NCBI RefSeq assembly: GCF_034008315.1
Contig: NZ_CP125377.1
Location: 310,001-374,000 of the forward strand
Reading direction: 5' to 3'
Origin: Pseudomonas sp. P8_241
Lineage (GTDB): Bacteria; Pseudomonadota; Gammaproteobacteria; Pseudomonadales; Pseudomonadaceae
Length of the DNA: 64,000 bases
A model generated the notes under the pieces. The model searched no databases. It had not been told where the DNA came from and saw nothing but the letters and a program-made list of their open reading frames with translations. A program made the position numbers and the translations under genes. Of this stretch, positions 26,036 to 35,150 are shown piece after piece. Within the stretch, counting starts at the first letter, position 1. Every line of letters starts with the position of its first letter.

Positions 26036-28104
26036 ACGGATTTTTCTCTGGCATGCCCCCGGCGCGGGACTGGTTCTATGGTGTACGCACCTTCGCCGCC
26101 TCGATGATTGCGCTGTACATCGCGCTGCTCATGCAAATGCCGCGTCCTTATTGGGCGATGGCCACGGTGTACATCGTTTCCAACCCGTTCCTCGGCCCCA
26201 CCACGTCAAAGGCGTTGTACCGTGCAATTGGTACCTTTGTCGGCGCTGCAGCGGCGGTTTTGTTCGTGCCGATGTTCGTCCAGAGTCCTTACATTCTGGT
26301 GGTGGTGATTGCGCTATGGACAGGGACATTGCTGTTTCTGTCGCTGCATTTGCGTACCGCCAACAACTACGCCTTGATGCTGGCCGGTTACACCTTGCCG
26401 CTGATTGCCTTGCCGGTGGTGAATAACCCCTTGGCGGTGTGGGATGTGGCGGAAGCGCGGACTGAAGAAATTTTCCTCGGCATCGCCGTGGCAGCCGTGA
26501 TGGGCGCAATGTTCTGGCCCCGTCGTCTGGCGCCGGTGTTCAATGATTCGGTGAGCAAATGGTTCGCCGATGCATCGAACTACAGCCTGCGATTTCTCAA
26601 CCGCGACGTGAAGCCTGATGAAGTCAGTGCGCTGCGCATGTCGATGGTCGCGAACTTCAACAGCCTGGAACTGATGATCGGACAGTTGTCCCACGAGGGC
26701 TCGCTTCCGCAAACCGTGCGCAACACCAAGGAGTTGCGCGGACGAATGATTCACTTGCTGCCGGTGATCGATGCCCTCGACGACGCATTGTATGCGCTGG
26801 AACGACGCACTCCCGAGCTTGTGGATAAGTTCTCGCCGTTGCTGGCGGCGGCCACTGAATGGCTCGACCATAAAGATGCGGATCTCGACCGCTGGCGTGC
26901 GCTGAAAGACCAGCTCGATGCCCTGCAGCCCGAGCCGCAAGCGCTGGATGATCGCAAGCAACTGCTGTTTTCCAACGCCATCTACCGCCTCGGCGAATGG
27001 ATCGATTTGTGGCAGGACTGCCGAAGCCTGCAATACGCCATTCAGTGCGAGAGCCAGGACAACTGGCGCGCGGTCTATCGGCACTGGCGCCTGGGTCGGC
27101 TGACACCGTTTCTGGATCGCGGCCTGATGTTCTACTCCGCCGCTTCCACCGTCACCGCGATCATTGTCGCTTCGGTGTTGTGGATTCTGCTCGGCTGGAC
27201 CGATGGTGGCAGCGCGGTGATTCTGGCCGCGGTGGCGTGCAGCTTCTTCGCCTCGATGGACGACCCGGCTCCGCAGATCTACCGGTTTTTTTTCTGGACG
27301 GCGATGTCGGTGGTGTTCGCCAGCCTTTATCTGTTTCTGGTCCTGCCCAACTTGCATGATTTTCCGATGCTGGTGCTGGCCTTCGCCGTACCCTTCATCT
27401 GTGTGGGCACGCTGACGGTCAAGCCGCAGTTTTACCTGGGGATGCTGCTGACGTTGGTCAACACCTCGTCCTTCATCAGTATTCAGGGCGCCTACGACGC
27501 GGACTTCCTCAGCTTCGCCAACTCCAACCTCGCCGGCCCCATGGGCTTGTTGTTCGCGTTCATCTGGACTCTGATCGCCCGGCCGTTTGGTGCCGAATAT
27601 GCCGCCAAGCGCCTGACCCGTTTCAGCTGGCGCGACATCGTCAGCCTTGCGGAGCCGGCCACGCTGGCCGAACACCGCCAGTTGGGTGTGCAGATGCTCG
27701 ACCGGTTGATGCAGCATCTGCCGCGTCTGGCCATGACGGGCCAGGACACCGGCATCGCCCTGCGCGAAGTACGGGTGGCGCTGAACCTGCTGGACTTGCT
27801 GGCCTATTTGCCACGCGTTTGCGGCACGCCACAAATGTTGTTGCGTCAGGTGGTGGCCGAGGTCGGCGAGTATTTCAAGGCGTGCCTCAAGGCTGGCGAA
27901 CGGTTGCAGGCACCGAGCCCGTTGCTCATGACCCTCGATCGCACTCGCCGCGCCCTCAACGGTGCCGGTGATGATGAAACCCGTAGGCACTTGCTGCACG
28001 CCTTGAGCGGCCTGCGTCTGGCATTGCTGCCGGGCGTTGAGTTTGTCGGCGCCGCCGAAGTCGAAGAACCGCTTCCCCATGGCATCGATGGAGCGCCTTT
28101 ATGA
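26032..28104 (+). CDS. FUSC-family inner-membrane efflux protein (AaeB-like)
   Basis: 690-residue aromatic-acid exporter type protein with two sets of membrane helices (about residues 15-165 and 360-510) separated by a large cytoplasmic helical region, the FUSC layout. TTG 26032 overlaps the marR stop (TTGA) and is taken as start; ATG 26053, seven codons later, is the alternative. It is followed by a DUF1656 protein, an HlyD protein and an outer-membrane factor, the standard AaeXAB-plus-OMF operon. Hydroxylated aromatic acids are typical substrates of the family; the real substrate is unknown. Confidence 0.9.
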   Translation: MNGFFSGMPPARDWFYGVRTFAASMIALYIALLMQMPRPYWAMATVYIVSNPFLGPTTSKALYRAIGTFVGAAAAVLFVPMFVQSPYILVVVIALWTGTLLFLSLHLRTANNYALMLAGYTLPLIALPVVNNPLAVWDVAEARTEEIFLGIAVAAVMGAMFWPRRLAPVFNDSVSKWFADASNYSLRFLNRDVKPDEVSALRMSMVANFNSLELMIGQLSHEGSLPQTVRNTKELRGRMIHLLPVIDALDDALYALERRTPELVDKFSPLLAAATEWLDHKDADLDRWRALKDQLDALQPEPQALDDRKQLLFSNAIYRLGEWIDLWQDCRSLQYAIQCESQDNWRAVYRHWRLGRLTPFLDRGLMFYSAASTVTAIIVASVLWILLGWTDGGSAVILAAVACSFFASMDDPAPQIYRFFFWTAMSVVFASLYLFLVLPNLHDFPMLVLAFAVPFICVGTLTVKPQFYLGMLLTLVNTSSFISIQGAYDADFLSFANSNLAGPMGLLFAFIWTLIARPFGAEYAAKRLTRFSWRDIVSLAEPATLAEHRQLGVQMLDRLMQHLPRLAMTGQDTGIALREVRVALNLLDLLAYLPRVCGTPQMLLRQVVAEVGEYFKACLKAGERLQAPSPLLMTLDRTRRALNGAGDDETRRHLLHALSGLRLALLPGVEFVGAAEVEEPLPHGIDGAPL

Positions 28105-28310
28105 TCGGTGATCTGGATATCAGCGGGGTGTTCCTGCCCACGCTGCTGGTGCTGATGGGCATTACGTACGTGATTTACCTGTTGGTGCACGGGGTGCTGA
28201 CGCGCCTGCACTTTTACCGTCTGGTCTGGCACCGGGCATTGTTCAACGTGGCTCTCTACGCCGTGCTGCTGGGCGCCGTGGATTCACTCAGTCGATACCT
28301 GATGACATGA
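28101..28310 (+). CDS. DUF1656 small membrane protein (AaeX-like)
   Basis: 69 residues with two hydrophobic helices (LPTLLVLMGITYVIYLLVH and ALFNVALYAVLLGAVDSL). Small proteins of this family nearly always accompany FUSC pumps and are of unknown function. The ATG overlaps the FUSC stop by four bases, and its own stop overlaps the next start, so the four pump genes are tightly coupled. Confidence 0.9.
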   Translation: MIGDLDISGVFLPTLLVLMGITYVIYLLVHGVLTRLHFYRLVWHRALFNVALYAVLLGAVDSLSRYLMT

Positions 28311-29194
28311 AAAAACCGTTTTTAACCTTGGGTCGTGTGGTGTTGACCCTGTTGATCGTAAGCTTCGCCGTTGTCGTGGTCTGGCGCATGGTCATGTATT
28401 ACATGTTCGCGCCATGGACCCGTGACGGGCACATCCGTGCCGACATCGTGCAGATCGCGCCGGATGTCTCCGGGCTGATCCAGCAAGTGGATGTGCGTGA
28501 CAACCAGATGGTCAAACGTGGCCAGGTGCTGTTCAGCATCGATCCGGACCGTTTCAAACTGGCCCTGCGCCAGGCGAAAGCGGCGGTCGCTGACCGTGAA
28601 GAAACCCTGGCCCAAGCTCAGCGCGAAGCCAAGCGTAACAAGGGTCTGGGCAACCTGGTGCCGGGCGAACAGCTTGAGGAGAGCCAGTCTCGCGTGGCTC
28701 GTGCACAGGTTGCGCTGATGGAAGCCCAGGTGGCGGTGGACAGCGCGCAGCTCAACCTTGATCGCTCGGTAATCCGCAGCCCGGTGGACGGCTACGTCAA
28801 CGACCGCGCCCCGCGTGCCCAGGAGTTTGTCAGCGCCGGGCGGCCGGTGTTGTCGGTCGTCGACAGCAACTCGTTTCACATCGACGGCTATTTCGAAGAA
28901 ACCAAACTGAACGGCATCCATGTCGGCCAGAGCGTCGACATTCGGGTGATCGGCGACAACGCACGCCTGCGCGGCCATGTGGAAAGTATCGTCGCTGGTA
29001 TCGAAGACCGCGACCGCACCAGTGGCAACAACCTGCTGCCCAACGTCAACCCGGCGTTCAGCTGGGTGCGCCTCGCGCAGCGAATTCCCGTGCGGATCGC
29101 CTTCGATGACGTGCCGGCGGATTTTCGCATGATCGCCGGACGCACCGCGACGGTCTCGATTATCGACGACAAAAATCGGGAGCCTGAGCAATGA
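28307..29194 (+). CDS. HlyD-family membrane fusion protein (AaeA-like)
   Basis: 295-residue periplasmic adaptor with an N-terminal membrane anchor (VVLTLLIVSFAVVVVWRMV), first lipoyl half (APDVSGLIQQVDVRDNQMV), a short coiled-coil hairpin, second lipoyl half (SPVDGYVNDRAP) and a barrel domain. It overlaps the genes on both sides by four bases. It connects the FUSC pump to the outer-membrane factor. Confidence 0.92.
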   Translation: MKKPFLTLGRVVLTLLIVSFAVVVVWRMVMYYMFAPWTRDGHIRADIVQIAPDVSGLIQQVDVRDNQMVKRGQVLFSIDPDRFKLALRQAKAAVADREETLAQAQREAKRNKGLGNLVPGEQLEESQSRVARAQVALMEAQVAVDSAQLNLDRSVIRSPVDGYVNDRAPRAQEFVSAGRPVLSVVDSNSFHIDGYFEETKLNGIHVGQSVDIRVIGDNARLRGHVESIVAGIEDRDRTSGNNLLPNVNPAFSWVRLAQRIPVRIAFDDVPADFRMIAGRTATVSIIDDKNREPEQ

Positions 29195-30639
29195 GCAAGG
29201 CCTCGGGTTTAGCGGTTGCAGGCTTAGGCCTGCTGCTGTCGGCGTGCCAGGTGGTCGGGCCGGATTATCACTTGCCCGAAGCGGCCGCCGTCCACCGCGA
29301 AGACTTGCAGGGCAACCTGGCGCACGACGCTAAAACGGTGGTGTCGGCACCCGTCCCCAGCGATTGGTGGCGCTTGTATCAGGACCCGCGACTCGACCAG
29401 TTAGTGCAGCAGGCCATGGCCTCCAACACCGATTTGCGCGTGGCGGCGGCCAGTCTGTTGCGGGCTCGCGCTCAGGTCGATCAGGCTGAGGCTGCGGGTG
29501 GCTGGAGTGGCGGCGTGAAGATGGGCGCCCAGCGTTTGCAGGAATCTGGCGAAGCGTTCCTGCTGCCGGAAAAAGTGCCGGTGGCCAACATCGGTGACAT
29601 CGGCATCAGTGCCTCGTATCAGTTTGATCTGTTCGGTACGCTGCAGCGTGGCATCGAGGCGGCCAAGGCCAATGCCGATGCGACCCAGGCCGCCGCTGAT
29701 ACGGCACGCATCACCTTGGTGGCCGACGTGGTCCGCGCCTACACCCAAGTGTGTGCGGCCAATGAAGAGCGGGAAATTGCTCAGCACTCTCTTGATCTGC
29801 AATCGCAAAGCACTACGCTGATCCAGCGACTGCGCGATGCCGGGCGAGGGGACGAAACCCAGGTCACCCGTTCGCAAACCCAATTCAAATCCTTGCGCGC
29901 TGACATGCCGCGCTATGAAGCGGCGCGCCAGGCGGGTCTGTTCCGTTTGTCGATGTTGCTGGCCAAACCGCTGGATCAACTGCCAGCCGGCACCGCGAAT
30001 TGCGCCGAACTGCCGAAAATCGCCCAATTGGTGCCAGTGGGCGATGGCGCCGCGTTGCTCAAGCGTCGTCCTGACGTACGGCAAGCCGAGCGGCGATTGG
30101 CTGCGGCAACCGCCACCATCGGCGTCGCCACCGGCCAGTTGTATCCGGACATCAGCATCGGCGCGACCATCGGTACCGTCGGTATCCTGGATAATCTGGG
30201 CGAGCCGTCCACCAACCGCTGGGGTTTTGGACCGTCGCTGACCTGGACTGTGCCGACGAACGGCGCCCGGGCAAAAATCCGCGAAGCCGAGGCGGTGACC
30301 CAGGCAACGCTGGCGCATTTCGACGGCGTGGTGCTTAACGCCATTCGCGAGACTCAAACCGGTCTGGCTCAGTACTCCGCGTTACTTCAGCGGCGCGATG
30401 CGCTGGCAGACGCCGAACAATCGGCAAAATTGGCCGCCGATCAGACGCACCGCTTCTTCCAGGCTGGCCGCGCATCGTTTTTGGCCGACCTGCAGGCCAC
30501 CCGCACCTACACTGATGTGCGAGCGCAGTTGGCCACTGCGAACACCCAGGTCGCCATGAGTCAGATCGATTTGTTCCTCGCCTTGGGTGGCGGATGGGAA
30601 AGCGGACGAACGCAAGCATCTAACGCCAGCAAACCCTGA
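29191..30639 (+). CDS. NodT-family outer-membrane efflux lipoprotein
   Basis: 482 residues with a normal lipoprotein signal (GLAVAGLGLLLSACQVVGPDY, Cys at residue 19) and two OEP repeats, forming a TolC-like trimeric channel. The ATG overlaps the HlyD stop. Compare the related gene at 21269, whose signal peptide is preceded by a REP-derived extension: this copy shows the usual arrangement, with the lipobox within 20 residues of the start. Confidence 0.92.
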   Translation: MSKASGLAVAGLGLLLSACQVVGPDYHLPEAAAVHREDLQGNLAHDAKTVVSAPVPSDWWRLYQDPRLDQLVQQAMASNTDLRVAAASLLRARAQVDQAEAAGGWSGGVKMGAQRLQESGEAFLLPEKVPVANIGDIGISASYQFDLFGTLQRGIEAAKANADATQAAADTARITLVADVVRAYTQVCAANEEREIAQHSLDLQSQSTTLIQRLRDAGRGDETQVTRSQTQFKSLRADMPRYEAARQAGLFRLSMLLAKPLDQLPAGTANCAELPKIAQLVPVGDGAALLKRRPDVRQAERRLAAATATIGVATGQLYPDISIGATIGTVGILDNLGEPSTNRWGFGPSLTWTVPTNGARAKIREAEAVTQATLAHFDGVVLNAIRETQTGLAQYSALLQRRDALADAEQSAKLAADQTHRFFQAGRASFLADLQATRTYTDVRAQLATANTQVAMSQIDLFLALGGGWESGRTQASNASKP

Positions 30640-30732
30640 GGCCGTTGCTATGCTTTGAAATGTTGGAAGGGCGCCCCGTGCAAAGCGCCCTTGCTTCACA
30701 CAAGGCTCGCGCAGGTCATGGGGAAACCAATA

Positions 30733-31368
30733 ATGAAAAACCCTTATGCTCTCGGCTTCTGGTGCGCCGTCGTGGCGCTGGTGCTGCTCTCGGCCACGTA
30801 TTTCTACGGCATCATGCTGGCCCAGCAGATTGACAAGGCGCTGGCGTTCCTCGACAGCGCCGTCGCACTGATTGCCGTAATGTCCGTCGCAGTGGTGGCC
30901 TGGGCATCCGTCCAGACGCAACGCATTAAAAAAAGACAACTCGAACAAGGCAAGACTCTGGTGTTGATCTGGGACACCAAGGTTGCGCTGCGCCGTGTCG
31001 AAACGGTATTCGATCGCTATTTCTGGGGCAGCTACTGGCAGCCGGGGCGCACGTTTCAGGAAGTCATGGGTGAACTGACTGGCACACCGCTGGAAAAAAG
31101 CCTCGAAACCCTGAAAAAGCAGTGCCTTGAACTGGACAAACAAATCGACGACGACGGCCGACACTGGCTCAGTAACGCCCGGGAACTGGCCGATGTCGCC
31201 ACGGCCATGGCTCGTGAGCGCTATCAACTGGATTTCTGCGACCCGCGCGGCGAAGTGACGGGTGGGGCGGTGATCAATCGCGATTTCGAGGTGCTGGTTT
31301 ATACTTGGACCGCGCGGCTGAAATCTTTCGATCATCAACTCGATGAGATCGAAGTCCAATACTCCTGA
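30733..31368 (+). CDS. Membrane protein of unknown function
   Basis: 211 residues not assigned to a named family. Two N-terminal hydrophobic helices (GFWCAVVALVLLSATYFYGI and ALIAVMSVAVVAWASV), a basic stop-transfer KKRQ, then a mostly helical cytoplasmic domain with several Trp and Tyr. The layout recalls small DUF4760-like membrane proteins, but this is weak. ATG 30733 has GGGGA eight bases upstream; ATG 30718 is an alternative. It stands alone between an efflux operon and a REP pair, with no contextual clue. Confidence 0.75.
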   Translation: MKNPYALGFWCAVVALVLLSATYFYGIMLAQQIDKALAFLDSAVALIAVMSVAVVAWASVQTQRIKKRQLEQGKTLVLIWDTKVALRRVETVFDRYFWGSYWQPGRTFQEVMGELTGTPLEKSLETLKKQCLELDKQIDDDGRHWLSNARELADVATAMARERYQLDFCDPRGEVTGGAVINRDFEVLVYTWTARLKSFDHQLDEIEVQYS

Positions 31369-31375
31369 TCGCATC

Positions 31376-31448
31376 AAGATCGCAGCCTTCGGCAGCTCCT
31401 ACATGAAATGACGAAAATTCCGTAGGAGCTGCCGAAGGCTGCGATCTT
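31376..31448. repeat. REP inverted pair, GATCGCAGCC type (copy 2)
   Basis: Two well-conserved arms AAGATCGCAGCCTTCGGCAG and reverse complement around a 17-base centre. It lies seven bases after the stop of the unknown membrane protein. The remaining gap to 31620 contains no gene. Confidence 0.87.
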
Positions 31449-31620
31449 TCCTGACCCTACGTTCCCCCCAAATTCCAAGACACTCTTTAACCTTTAATCA
31501 TTGGGTCGCCCAGCGCGCCTGGTGCTAATCTGCATTCCACTTTTTGCGCAGTCGAGCCGCAACCCGTCTAGGGTTCAGGGAAGACGACATTTTCAACAAC
31601 GGACATTGAACGGGTCATAC

Positions 31621-33126
31621 ATGAATAAATCAGCAGGCGTGCTTCTGGGAATTGTTGTTGCCATTGGCGCCATCAGCGCAGGCGGAGCCTGGTTCACCGG
31701 CACCAAAATCGAAGGTGTGTTGAACACCTCCATTGGCGATGCCAACAAGGAACTGCAAGCGGCCATGGTTGGGTCCAACGGCACTGCGTCGCTGGAGCTG
31801 GTCTCGCTGGAACGTCATGTATTCAGCAGTACCGCGCACTACCGAGTGAAGGGCGAAGGTGAAATGTTCGGCGAAGCGCCGATCGAGTTGCTGTTCGTCG
31901 ATCATATCGAGCACGGCCCGCTGCCGTTCTCGCGATTGATATCGCTGAAATGGCTGCCAGTCATGGCGACCAGTCACTACGAACTGGAAAAAACCCCGCT
32001 GACCGAGAAGTGGTTCGCCGCCGCCAAAGACAAATCGCCGCTGACCGGTGTGGTCAATATCGGTTACGACAATTCCACCAACGGCACTCTCGAATTGCAG
32101 CCGCTGGAAATGGCGCTGGATGACAAATCGAGCATGAAGTTCTCCGGCCTGAATATGGATGTCTCAGCCAGTGCCCAAGCAAAGAAGGTCAAGGCTGACG
32201 GCTACATGGACAGCCTGAAAGTGATCACCGTTTCCGAAGATCAGGCGCCGGTGCAGGTCGAGTTGAACGGCCTGACTTTGGCCAGCAACCTGACCAAAAG
32301 CACCTACGGGTTCTACAGCGGCGAGAACGTCCTGGAACTGGCCAGCGGCAAGTCGACGTTTGGCGTAAAACAGTCAGTGCTGGACTTCAAGAAATTCGAA
32401 ATGAAAAACCTCACCGAAGAATCGGGGACCAGCGCTTCCGGGCGGGCCGATTACAAGGTGGCCGAAGTCTCCCTGAACGGTAAGACCATCGGTTCTGCGG
32501 CATTGGCGATGAGCCTGAAGAACCTCGACATCCCGGCAACCATGTCGTTGATGCAGGTTTACCAGACCAGGCTGCAGCCGTACGAACGAGCGGCTGCGGA
32601 AGCGACAGCGGCCGGGTTGCCGGCACCGGAACTGAAGCTGAGCGAGGCTGAAGAGGCGCTGCTCAAATCCAGCCTGGAAAAACTCCTCGCGGCCGGTCCA
32701 CAGGTTGCCCTGGAAAACCTGTCGATCAATACCGCCAACGGTGAAAGCCGCGCCAGCCTCGTGCTTGATTTGACCAAACCTCAAGCCATTGATCTGCCGA
32801 CAGAGCAGTTGGTCAGGCAGTTGATCGCGCTGCTGGATTTCAATCTGAAAGTATCCAAGCCGATGCTGGTAGATGTGCTCACTGTGCAATCGCAAATCGA
32901 CGGCCAGACCGACGCAAAGCTGATTGCCGATCAGGCGACTGCCACGGCGGACATGTTCAGCGGCATGGCGGTGGGTTCGCAATTGGCGAAACTGGACGGT
33001 AATGACATCGTCACCAAGCTGCATTACGCCAACAACCAGGTGGATTTCAACGGCCAGAAAATGACCGTTGAAGAGTTCGCCAGCTTCCTGATGAGCAAGT
33101 TCGCGGGTGCTGGGCAAATCCAGTAA
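31621..33126 (+). CDS. DUF945 (YdgA-like) family protein
   Basis: 501-residue envelope protein. A single N-terminal hydrophobic segment (SAGVLLGIVVAIGAISAGGAWF) acts as signal or anchor. A long body rich in beta strands follows, with repeated KxxxLxxLxL-type patterns, ending in an acidic, helical tail (MTVEEFASFLMSKF). DUF945 members are abundant in Pseudomonas and of unclear function. ATG 31621 fits the signal segment, though its Shine-Dalgarno is weak. Monocistronic. Confidence 0.85.
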   Translation: MNKSAGVLLGIVVAIGAISAGGAWFTGTKIEGVLNTSIGDANKELQAAMVGSNGTASLELVSLERHVFSSTAHYRVKGEGEMFGEAPIELLFVDHIEHGPLPFSRLISLKWLPVMATSHYELEKTPLTEKWFAAAKDKSPLTGVVNIGYDNSTNGTLELQPLEMALDDKSSMKFSGLNMDVSASAQAKKVKADGYMDSLKVITVSEDQAPVQVELNGLTLASNLTKSTYGFYSGENVLELASGKSTFGVKQSVLDFKKFEMKNLTEESGTSASGRADYKVAEVSLNGKTIGSAALAMSLKNLDIPATMSLMQVYQTRLQPYERAAAEATAAGLPAPELKLSEAEEALLKSSLEKLLAAGPQVALENLSINTANGESRASLVLDLTKPQAIDLPTEQLVRQLIALLDFNLKVSKPMLVDVLTVQSQIDGQTDAKLIADQATATADMFSGMAVGSQLAKLDGNDIVTKLHYANNQVDFNGQKMTVEEFASFLMSKFAGAGQIQ

Positions 33127-33140
33127 AAACCGCACCTGCT

Positions 33141-33635
33141 CTAGGGAAGGTCTCGAATCAGCCGCCACGCCTCATCCAGCGATAGCGGCTGTTTCATCCT
33201 TTCGGCGAGCATCGCCAGCGCCTGGTCCTGCTCACAGGCAATCGCCGCGGTCACCACGCCATCCTTTCCAGGCAGGCCAATGAAGGGCGGGTTGAAGGGG
33301 TCGCAACACCGTACGGTCGTAACCAGCGCGCGCTTCCCGATCGATCAGGAAAATCCGGCCTGCGAAGCCTTTCTCCCGCAACGCAGCGGCGCCCGCGGGT
33401 GGCTCACAGAGTCCCCCATCCTCGATCCGAAACCGGGCCTTGTGCCACGGACAGGCCAAGCGCCCATCGCAAACTGCGCCTTCGGCCAACGGCGCCCGGC
33501 ATGCGGACATTCACCCTGATAGGCACGCAATTGGTCACCTGCCCGTAGCAGAAGGATTTTCCTGTCTCCCACCTGTACTTCCAGGCCACGGTTTTCGGGC
33601 ACATCGGCGAAGTCTGCAACGCGATACAGAGTCAT
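33141..33635 (-). pseudogene. Decayed Rieske [2Fe-2S] / FAD-dependent oxidoreductase gene
   Basis: Remnant of a gene that normally encodes about 500 residues. Frame 1 from ATG 33635 reads a Rieske start (YRVADFADVPENRGLE, then GECPHAG). A base is missing from the C run at 33495-33497, after which frame 2 continues APLAEGAVCDGRLACPWHKA, completing the CxH and CxxH iron-sulfur motifs. Near 33391-33396 the Rieske C-terminus and the GxGxxG of the FAD domain are lost, and the text jumps to ALREKGFAGRIFLIDREA. Near 33285-33305 most of the reductase is lost, and a third frame resumes with VVTAAIACEQDQALAMLAER to the TAG at 33141. At least three lesions make a sequencing error insufficient as an explanation. 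Confidence 0.85.
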
Positions 33636-33774
33636 GATCGCTCTCCAAACAAACCTTTCCATTATGAGTTTGGCGCAGATTGCGAGGTTCATCCAAAAGC
33701 CACTGCCACGGCGCGAACGGTCCGGCTATAGTTTGCACGCCGACCACGGCCCCACACGCACAAGGTGCTCCGGT

Positions 33775-34338
33775 ATGACCCGATTGACCTCTTTGAACCC
33801 TTGGCTCGCGGCCGTGGCAGTCGCCTTTTGCGTGCAATTTCCGGCCAATGCCGCTCAAGAGCGATTCACCCTGAACATACCGGGTGTCTCGGATGACCGT
33901 TTGTTCACCTCGGCCGCCGCCAGCGATGCGCCGGGCTGCGGCGGGCATAACGTTTCCCCGGCGCTGAGCTGGAACCCCGGCCCCGCAGGCACCCTTAGCT
34001 ATGCCATCGTCATGCACGACCCTGACGGTCAGAAAGGCCAGGGCGTCGATCACTGGGTGCATTACGGCATCAAGGCAGGCACTCACCAGATTGCCTCCGG
34101 CGTCGGTGCCAAATCAGCGCTTGAAGGCGTGGGCGGCACCAACAGCAAAGGCACCACCGGTTACATCGGCCCTTGCCCGCCAGTCGGCGACAGCGCCCAC
34201 CACTACATTATCCAGCTCTACGCCCTGGACCTGGCCCCGGACGCCTTGCCTGCCGGCCTGACCCGCGCGCAATTTCTGGAAAAAATCAAAGGCCACGTGC
34301 TGAAAAACAGCAGCGTGGTGCGCCGTTACCACCGCTGA
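33775..34338 (+). CDS. YbhB/YbcL-type PEBP family protein, exported
   Basis: 187-residue protein of the phosphatidylethanolamine-binding/Raf-kinase-inhibitor-like family. Signal peptide (LNPWLAAVAVAFCVQFPANA) and ligand-pocket motifs DPDGQKGQGVDHWVHYG and GYIGPCPPVGD are visible, ending with the usual C-terminal VVRRY. The role of the bacterial members is unsettled; periplasmic location follows from the signal. AAGGTG precedes ATG 33775. It is divergent from the Rieske remnant, whose own promoter region overlaps. Confidence 0.9.
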   Translation: MTRLTSLNPWLAAVAVAFCVQFPANAAQERFTLNIPGVSDDRLFTSAAASDAPGCGGHNVSPALSWNPGPAGTLSYAIVMHDPDGQKGQGVDHWVHYGIKAGTHQIASGVGAKSALEGVGGTNSKGTTGYIGPCPPVGDSAHHYIIQLYALDLAPDALPAGLTRAQFLEKIKGHVLKNSSVVRRYHR

Positions 34339-34433
34339 AGAATATTCAGAACGATCTGACCCCGCTCGGCGATTTGGCATTGCAGCCCGAAAACGCGCAC
34401 TATCGGGCCATAGCCGATGCGTTGGAGGATGCC

Positions 34434-34643
34434 GTGGCAAAAAAAATCGACCGCATCGCCCAAATGCTCAACTGCCCGCAAAAGGGCGAAGAACTGCGGC
34501 GAGCCATTACCGAGAGTCGCAAGGATTTTCTGCTGAATCAGCCGGAAGAAGATGTTGTTGAAGACGACGACCTGGAAGAGGAAGTCTTTGAGGACGACGA
34601 AGACGATGGTGATTACGACGAGTTTGACTGGACGACAGAATGA
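34434..34643 (+). CDS. Small acidic protein of unknown function
   Basis: 69 residues starting at GTG 34434, chosen because GGAGG stands five to six bases upstream. A basic helical N-terminal half ([20 protein letters not shown], then a Leu-Arg rich helix) is followed by an extremely acidic tail (runs of D and E) ending WTTE. A longer in-frame version would overlap the PEBP gene with no better start. It resembles short conserved Pseudomonas proteins I cannot name further. A strong intrinsic terminator follows directly. The acidic tail could bind basic partners, but this is only a guess. Confidence 0.72.
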   Translation: MAKKIDRIAQMLNCPQKGEELRRAITESRKDFLLNQPEEDVVEDDDLEEEVFEDDEDDGDYDEFDWTTE

Positions 34644-34646
34644 AAA

Positions 34647-34667
34647 AACCGCTTCGGCGGTTTTTTT
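34647..34667 (+). terminator. Rho-independent terminator
   Basis: AACCGCTTCGGCGGTT stem with a TTCG-type tetraloop followed by a run of T, two bases after the stop of the small acidic protein gene. The A run on the left also lets it serve the opposite strand. Confidence 0.88.
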
Positions 34668-34676
34668 GTGGGCCAC

Positions 34677-34710
34677 AAAAAAGCCCCAGACCCATCAGGC
34701 CTGAGGCTTT
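34677..34710 (-). terminator. Terminator of the tRNA-Arg gene
   Basis: On the minus strand AAAGCCTCAG pairs with CTGGGGCTTT (one bulge) and is followed by a T run, 15 bases beyond the CCA end of the tRNA. Confidence 0.7.
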
Positions 34711-34724
34711 CTCGTTGCAGCGTA

Positions 34725-34801
34725 TGGTGCACCAGGCGGGATTCGAACCCACGACCCCTGCCTTCGGAGGGCAGTACTCTATCCAGCTGAGCTACTGGTG
34801 C
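34725..34801 (-). tRNA. tRNA-Arg (anticodon CCG)
   Basis: 77-base cloverleaf: acceptor GCACCAG pairs with CTGGTGC, D arm AGCTCAGCTGGATAGAGT, anticodon stem CTGCC/GGCAG around loop CTCCGAA giving anticodon CCG, T arm GGGTTCGAATCCC, and an encoded CCA end. It reads CGG codons. All stems pair, so it should be functional. It lies alone on the minus strand. tRNA genes often serve as integration sites, but no integrase or duplicated 3' end is seen nearby. Confidence 0.95.
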
Positions 34802-35150
34802 GATGCGGGCGCCATGATACTCATATGCGCTGCGGGCGTCCATGCTGCTGAATCGCCTGCGTTTTTCGATGCTGTCGCAGGCGTTTGCTACGCTGATCAG
34901 AAAAATGAGGCTAAAACGACGTTTTCGTTCTTTTTTTCGAACAGCCTATTGTCCTTTACCCCCTTTGATCCTAGGATTCGTTTGAGATTTCAAACGCTCT
35001 TGTCTGGGTGCTGAACCGCACGAGTTGAATCAGTGCGCTATTTATGTGCTTCAGCCCGGTGAATGATTTCCCTGACGGCAGCCTATTGAGGCGCCTTTCT
35101 ACAATCATAATTCGCTCCGTATTGTTACGGTGCTGTTAAGGAAAGCCGAC
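34802..35150. other. Intergenic region without a gene, between tRNA-Arg and gabD
   Basis: 349 bases. They must hold the minus-strand tRNA promoter (near 34802-34860) and the gabD promoter. A 7-base inverted repeat GCCTGCG / CGCAGGC occupies 34855-34861 and 34876-34882. AAGGA before the gabD ATG is the ribosome binding site. No reading frame with family features or other RNA was recognised. Confidence 0.6.

Noticed and set aside
33280..33519. 79-codon plus-strand frame over the Rieske remnant
   Set aside because: Antisense to the recognisable pseudogene and without features.
34725..34801. tRNA-Arg as attachment site of an integrated element
   Set aside because: No integrase, no duplicated tRNA 3' end and ordinary core genes on both sides.
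34640..35014. 124-codon open frame on the plus strand across the tRNA region
   Set aside because: It runs antisense through the tRNA-Arg gene, has no ribosome binding site and no family features.
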